This document shows, in pieces, positions 60,610 through 64,000 of a DNA stretch of 64,000 nt (position 1 is its first letter; the number at the start of each line of letters is the position of its first letter). Below the pieces are notes generated by a model. The model saw nothing but the letters and a program-made list of their open reading frames with translations. It had not been told where the DNA came from and did not search any database. The stretch covers positions 62,001-126,000 of the forward strand of contig NZ_MAXF01000016.1 of assembly GCF_001704635.1 (NCBI RefSeq), read 5' to 3'. Source of the stretch: Streptomyces sparsogenes. GTDB lineage: Bacteria; Actinomycetota; Actinomycetes; Streptomycetales; Streptomycetaceae. The position numbers and the translations under genes were made by a program.

Positions 60610-61053
60610 CTAGGCGGCGCTCTCCACGCGCTTCTTCAGGCCGGCCAGGGCGCGGTCGATGATGACCTTCTCGGCCTTGCGCTTGATCATGCCGAGCATC
60701 GGGATCTTGACGTCGACGGTGAGCTGGTAGGTGACCTCGGTGCGCTTGCCGCCGTCGAGGGGGGCCAGCCGGTACGAGCCGTCGAGGGAGCGGAGCATCT
60801 GGGACTTCACCAGGGACCAGCTGACCTGGTTGTCCCCTGTCCAGGTGTACGCCAGGGTGTAGTCGTCCTTGATCGCCCCGGCGTCGAGCAGCATCCGCAC
60901 CTTCTCGGCGCGCCCCTGGTCGTCCTTGGTGAGGACGTCGGCCTCCTTCACCTCTCCGGACCATTCCGGGTAGCGGTCGAAGTCGGCGATCACCTCCATC
61001 ACGTCGGCCGGTGCCGCCTCGATCGTGATGCTCGAGCTGGTGTGTTCCGCCAT
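60610..61053 (-). CDS. SRPBCC / polyketide-cyclase-like protein
   Basis: A 147-aa START-like protein, MAEHTSSSITIEAAPADVMEVIADFDRYPEWSGEVKEADVL being typical of the COQ10/polyketide cyclase group. The C-terminal helix is PMLGMIKRKAEKVIIDRALAGLKKRVE. The ribosome site AAGGA lies upstream. It immediately precedes the ArsA-like gene, a pairing seen elsewhere in Streptomyces from memory. Ligand is unknown. Confidence 0.85.
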   Translation of the reverse strand: MAEHTSSSITIEAAPADVMEVIADFDRYPEWSGEVKEADVLTKDDQGRAEKVRMLLDAGAIKDDYTLAYTWTGDNQVSWSLVKSQMLRSLDGSYRLAPLDGGKRTEVTYQLTVDVKIPMLGMIKRKAEKVIIDRALAGLKKRVESAA

Positions 61054-61145
61054 CGCCGTGGTCCTTCGGTATTGGTCGGTGTTGATCCGCGTTGTTTCGC
61101 CGCTCTCTGCCGCTGAAGGCTACCGCGCGCGACTCACCGCTCGAC

Positions 61146-61907
61146 TCACCACTCCAGGGTCCAGGGGGTCCCGGTCGAGGCGAAGTGTCCGACGTTGACG
61201 CACTCGGTGGCGCCGATGCGCATCCGGCGGGCGAGTGGCTGGTGGACATGGCCGAAGAGGGCGTACTTGGGCCGGGTGGCGCGGATGGCGTCGAGGAGGG
61301 CGGCGCTGCCCCGCTCGAAGCGGCGGGCGACGGTGTCGTAGCACAGCTCGGGGGTGTCGGGCGGTATGTGGGTGCACAACACGTCGACCTCGCCGAGCGC
61401 CGCGATCTTCGCGGCGTAGACCTCGTCGTCGATCTCGTACGGCGTGCGCATCGGGGTGCGCAGCCCGCCGCCGACGAAGCCGAAGACCAGGCCGCCGATC
61501 TCGGCCCGCCCGCCGTCCAGGACGGTGGTGCCGGGGCGGGCGTACTCGGGCCACAGCCTCGGGATGTCGACATTGCCGTAGGTGGCGTAGGTGGGGGTGG
61601 GGAAGGCCGCGAAGAGTTCGGCGTACTGGCGGCGTACCGCGGACTCGATGGCGGCCTCGCGGTCCATCCCGTCCCACAGCCGGTTGCCGAACTCGCGGGC
61701 CTCCTGGAACCGGCGGGCGGTGCGCAGCTCGACGATGCGGTGGGCGTTCTCGACGCCGAACAGGTCGGGGAAGATGCCGCGGGAGTGGTCGGCGTAGTCC
61801 AGGAAGAGGACCAGGTCGCCGAGGCAGATCAGGGCGTCCGCCCCGTCGCCCGCCGTCCTGAGGTCCCGGCTGTTGCCGTGCACGTCGCTGACCACGTGAA
61901 CTCGCAT
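61146..61907 (-). CDS. Metallophosphoesterase
   Basis: A 253-aa calcineurin-like phosphoesterase. ATG 61907 gives MRVHVVSDVHGNSRDLRTAG (first metal motif D-x-H), then LICLGDLVLFLDY (GD), YGNVDIPRLW (GN), VLCTHIPPDT (H) and YALFGHVHQPL (GHxH), a complete metal set. TAGGCT 7 nt upstream indicates a leaderless transcript. Substrate is unknown. Confidence 0.88.
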   Translation of the reverse strand: MRVHVVSDVHGNSRDLRTAGDGADALICLGDLVLFLDYADHSRGIFPDLFGVENAHRIVELRTARRFQEAREFGNRLWDGMDREAAIESAVRRQYAELFAAFPTPTYATYGNVDIPRLWPEYARPGTTVLDGGRAEIGGLVFGFVGGGLRTPMRTPYEIDDEVYAAKIAALGEVDVLCTHIPPDTPELCYDTVARRFERGSAALLDAIRATRPKYALFGHVHQPLARRMRIGATECVNVGHFASTGTPWTLEW

Positions 61908-61914
61908 GGCGGTC

Positions 61915-61920
61915 AGCCTA
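61915..61920 (-). promoter_or_regulatory. Candidate -10 of leaderless metallophosphoesterase transcript
   Basis: TAGGCT on the minus strand, 7 nt before the ATG at 61907. No ribosome site. Confidence 0.45.
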
Positions 61921-61982
61921 GACCCGGCCCGCCCGCCCGTCCGGCACGGCCCCCGCACCACCCCGCCGCCACCTGCGGTTAC

Positions 61983-62012
61983 TTCCGGGTCCCGGGCGGG
62001 GTCGACTAGTCT
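61983..62012 (+). promoter_or_regulatory. Candidate promoter of the acyl-CoA ligase gene
   Basis: TTCCGG (61983-61988) and TAGTCT (62007-62012) with 18-nt spacing, about 148 nt before the TTG start. Confidence 0.4.
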
Positions 62013-62159
62013 GCGGCCAGTACGAGAGCGGTGTGTGACGCAGCGAACATCTGGGAGCGCCCCCTATCCCAGACGGCATACCCATCGGTAACGTCCGGGC
62101 AGTCCATCACCCCCCATTGCCCGTGTAGCGGCGCCGGCGCCCGACGAGGAGCAGCAGTC

Positions 62160-63959
62160 TTGCGCGAGTTCAGCCTTCCGGCCCTGTACGAGGTTCCGGC
62201 CGACGGGAATCTGACCGACCTCATCCGGCGCAACGCCACCCACCACCCCGAGGTCGCGGTGGTCGGCCGGAAGGTCGACGGTCAGTGGCGGGACGTGACC
62301 GCCGTCGAGTTCCTCGCGGAGGTGCGGGCCGCGGCGAAGGGGCTGATCGCGGCCGGGGTGGAGCCGGGCGACCGGGTGGGGCTGATGTCCCGCACCCGCT
62401 ACGAGTGGACGCTGCTGGACTTCGCCATCTGGAGCGCGGGCGCGGTGACGGTGCCGGTCTACGAGACCAGCTCCCCCGAGCAGACGCAGTGGATCCTCGG
62501 CGACTCGGGCGCGGTGGCCGCCGTGGTGGAGACCGCCGCGCACGAGGCCGCCGTCGAGTCCGTACGGGACACCCTGCCGGCGCTCGCGAACCTCTGGCGG
62601 ATCGAGGGCGGCGGGGCGGTGGAGACCCTGCGGAAGCTGGGCGCGGACATCGCGGACGAGGTGGTGGACGAGCGCAGCGCCATCGCGAACGCCGACTCCC
62701 CCGCCACCATCGTCTACACCTCGGGCACCACCGGGCGCCCCAAGGGCTGTGTGCTCACCCACCGCAGCTTCTTCGCGGAGTGCGGCAACGTGGTGGCGCG
62801 CCTGAAGCCGATGTTCGTGACCGGCGAGTCGTCGGTGCTGCTGTTCCTGCCCGAGGCGCACGTCCTCGGGCGGCTGGTGGAGATCGCGGCGGCGCTGGCG
62901 CCGATCAAGCTGGGTCATGTGCCGGACATCAAGACGCTCACCGATGAACTCGCCTCGTTCCGGCCGACGTTGGTGCTGGGCGTGCCGCGCGTCTTCGAGA
63001 AGGTGTACAACTCGGCGCGGGCCAGGGCGCAGGCCGACGGCAAGGGCAAGATCTTCGACAGGGCGGCCGAGACCGCCATCGCCTACAGCAAGGCGCTGGA
63101 CACCCCCGGCGGTCCGTCCTTCGGCCTCAGGATCAGGCACCGGATCTTCGACCGGCTGGTCTACGGCAAGCTGCGGGCCGCGCTGGGCGGCCGGGCCACC
63201 CACGCGATCTCCGGCGGCGCCCCGCTGGGCGCCCGGCTGGGCCACTTCTACCGGGGCATCGGCTTCACGGTGCTGGAGGGCTACGGGCTGACGGAGTCCT
63301 GCGCGGCGACCACCTTCAACCCGTGGGACCGGCAGAAGATCGGCTCGGTGGGCCAGCCGATGCCGGGCACGGTGGTGCGTATCGCGGACGACGGCGAGGT
63401 GCTGCTGCACGGCGACCACCTGTTCACCGAGTACTGGAACAACAAGGCGGCGACGGCGGAGGCGCTGTCCGACGGCTGGTTCCACACCGGTGACGTGGGC
63501 ACGCTCGACGAGGACGGCTATCTCACCATCACCGGCCGCAAGAAGGAGATCATCATCACCGCGGGCGGGAAGAACGTGGCCCCGGCGGTGATCGAGGACC
63601 GGATCCGGGCGCACGCCCTGGTGGCCGAGTGCATGGTGGTCGGCGACGGCCGCCCCTTCGTCGGCGCGCTGGTCACCGTCGACGAGGAGTTCCTGCCCCG
63701 CTGGCTGGCCGAGCGCGGCAAGCCGGCCGGGGCCACGGTGGCGGAGCTGCGGGAGGACCCCGATCTGCTGGCCGAGATCCAGCGGGCGGTGGACGACGGG
63801 AACGCGGCGGTCTCCAAGGCGGAGTCGGTGCGCAAGTTCCGCATCCTCACCACGCAGTTCACCGAGGACGGCGGGCATGTCACGCCGTCGCTGAAGCTCA
63901 AGCGGAACGTGGTGGCCAAGGACTTCGCGGCCGAGATCGAGGCCCTCTACCAGGGCTGA
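62160..63959 (+). CDS. fadD: Long-chain fatty acyl-CoA ligase (AMP-forming)
   Basis: Activates fatty acids to acyl-CoA through an acyl-adenylate. TTG 62160 has GAGGAG 9 nt upstream and gives MREFSLPALYEVPADGNLTDLIRRNA (599 aa), the usual Streptomyces N-terminus. The frame is open back to 62031, but that part looks non-coding. The ANL motifs are A3 IVYTSGTTGRPKGCVLTHRS, A5 VLEGYGLTESCAATTFNP, A7/A8 SDGWFHTGDVGTLDEDGYLTITGRKKEIIITAGGKNV and A10 PSLKLKRNVV with the catalytic Lys. The symbol is by family; chain-length preference is not visible. Confidence 0.93.
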   Translation: MREFSLPALYEVPADGNLTDLIRRNATHHPEVAVVGRKVDGQWRDVTAVEFLAEVRAAAKGLIAAGVEPGDRVGLMSRTRYEWTLLDFAIWSAGAVTVPVYETSSPEQTQWILGDSGAVAAVVETAAHEAAVESVRDTLPALANLWRIEGGGAVETLRKLGADIADEVVDERSAIANADSPATIVYTSGTTGRPKGCVLTHRSFFAECGNVVARLKPMFVTGESSVLLFLPEAHVLGRLVEIAAALAPIKLGHVPDIKTLTDELASFRPTLVLGVPRVFEKVYNSARARAQADGKGKIFDRAAETAIAYSKALDTPGGPSFGLRIRHRIFDRLVYGKLRAALGGRATHAISGGAPLGARLGHFYRGIGFTVLEGYGLTESCAATTFNPWDRQKIGSVGQPMPGTVVRIADDGEVLLHGDHLFTEYWNNKAATAEALSDGWFHTGDVGTLDEDGYLTITGRKKEIIITAGGKNVAPAVIEDRIRAHALVAECMVVGDGRPFVGALVTVDEEFLPRWLAERGKPAGATVAELREDPDLLAEIQRAVDDGNAAVSKAESVRKFRILTTQFTEDGGHVTPSLKLKRNVVAKDFAAEIEALYQG

Positions 63960-63960
63960 C

Positions 63961-63993
63961 GGCCCCGTCCCCGGCCGGCCTCGTCCCTGGGGC
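63961..63993 (+). terminator. Weak hairpin candidate after the acyl-CoA ligase gene
   Basis: GGCCCC (63961-63966) and GGGGCC (63988-63993) could pair, with a GC palindrome in the loop. The stem is only 6 bp and the window ends shortly after. Confidence 0.3.
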
Positions 63994-64000
63994 CCCCGGC

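Noticed and set aside
60479..61573. Long upstream extension of the ArsA-like frame
   Set aside because: It is antisense or out-of-frame to the SRPBCC and metallophosphoesterase genes, both with full motifs.

Overview
The window is high-G+C actinobacterial chromosome, almost certainly Streptomyces. Gene order from ileS to a fadD-type ligase matches, from memory, the core S. coelicolor region around SCO2076-SCO2131: the dcw cluster, the thi operon, trpE with an attenuator, pfkA, a MacRS-type two-component pair and the ROK glucokinase glkA. Coding density is high. Many genes start with GTG or TTG, and many ATGA, GTGA or TGATG overlaps imply translational coupling. No insertion sequence, prophage, CRISPR array, tRNA or rRNA was seen.

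Layout. 1-1116: 3' end of ileS, closed by hairpins shared with the convergent division genes. 1306-19604 (minus): a complete division and cell-wall run, in transcription order rsmH, ftsL, ftsI, murE, murF, mraY, murD, ftsW, murG, ftsQ, ftsZ, pgeF, yggS, sepF, yggT, divIVA. No mraZ lies next to rsmH. 20015-25810 (plus): a beta-carbonic anhydrase, then a tightly coupled MoxR / DUF58 / transglutaminase operon. 26046-28099 (minus): DUF3040 protein, methyltransferase, HEPN-like protein. 28369-31919 (plus): degenerate ABC-type ATPase, YhgE/Pip membrane protein and TetR regulator, preceded by a palindromic operator and three tandem 23-nt repeats. 32224-33795: phytoene-desaturase-like flavoprotein. 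34055-38677 (minus): Tyr/Gln/Gly-rich membrane protein, metF, thiE, Rv2175c-type regulator, FAD oxidoreductase. 38802-41258 (plus): TPP riboswitch and thiO-thiS-thiG. 41283-45605 (plus): SRPBCC protein, PASTA kinase, nfo, His-rich DUF4396 protein behind a CsoR-like operator. 45624-48651: molybdopterin oxidoreductase, bfr, bfd behind an iron box, aroH. 48835-50946: trp leader peptide, attenuator and fused trpE(G). 51021-55085 (minus): pfkA, macR/macS, plsC-type acyltransferase. 55238-56702 (plus): alpha/beta hydrolase and an acidic membrane protein. 56718-61907 (minus): EEP phosphatase, glkA, DUF5304, ArsA-like ATPase, SRPBCC protein, metallophosphoesterase. 62160-63959 (plus): long-chain acyl-CoA ligase.

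How it works together. The left third builds lipid II (murD/E/F/G, mraY), polymerises it at septa (ftsW, ftsI) under ftsZ, sepF, ftsQ and ftsL, and includes the polar-growth organiser divIVA. The middle holds thiamin, one-carbon and envelope or efflux functions plus a PASTA kinase that may sense cell wall. The right third is central metabolism (shikimate entry, Trp, glycolysis), iron storage and release, and lipid enzymes.

The most interesting non-textbook signals are a recurrent leaderless architecture (a TAnnnT hexamer 6-9 nt before the start codon at about nine genes), exact 13-nt iterons between the bfd start and its iron box, the CsoR-like site before a His-rich membrane protein, two P-loop proteins that both lack the Walker lysine, and a large basic repeat extension on FtsW. 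I did not find a convincing wholly undescribed multi-gene system.
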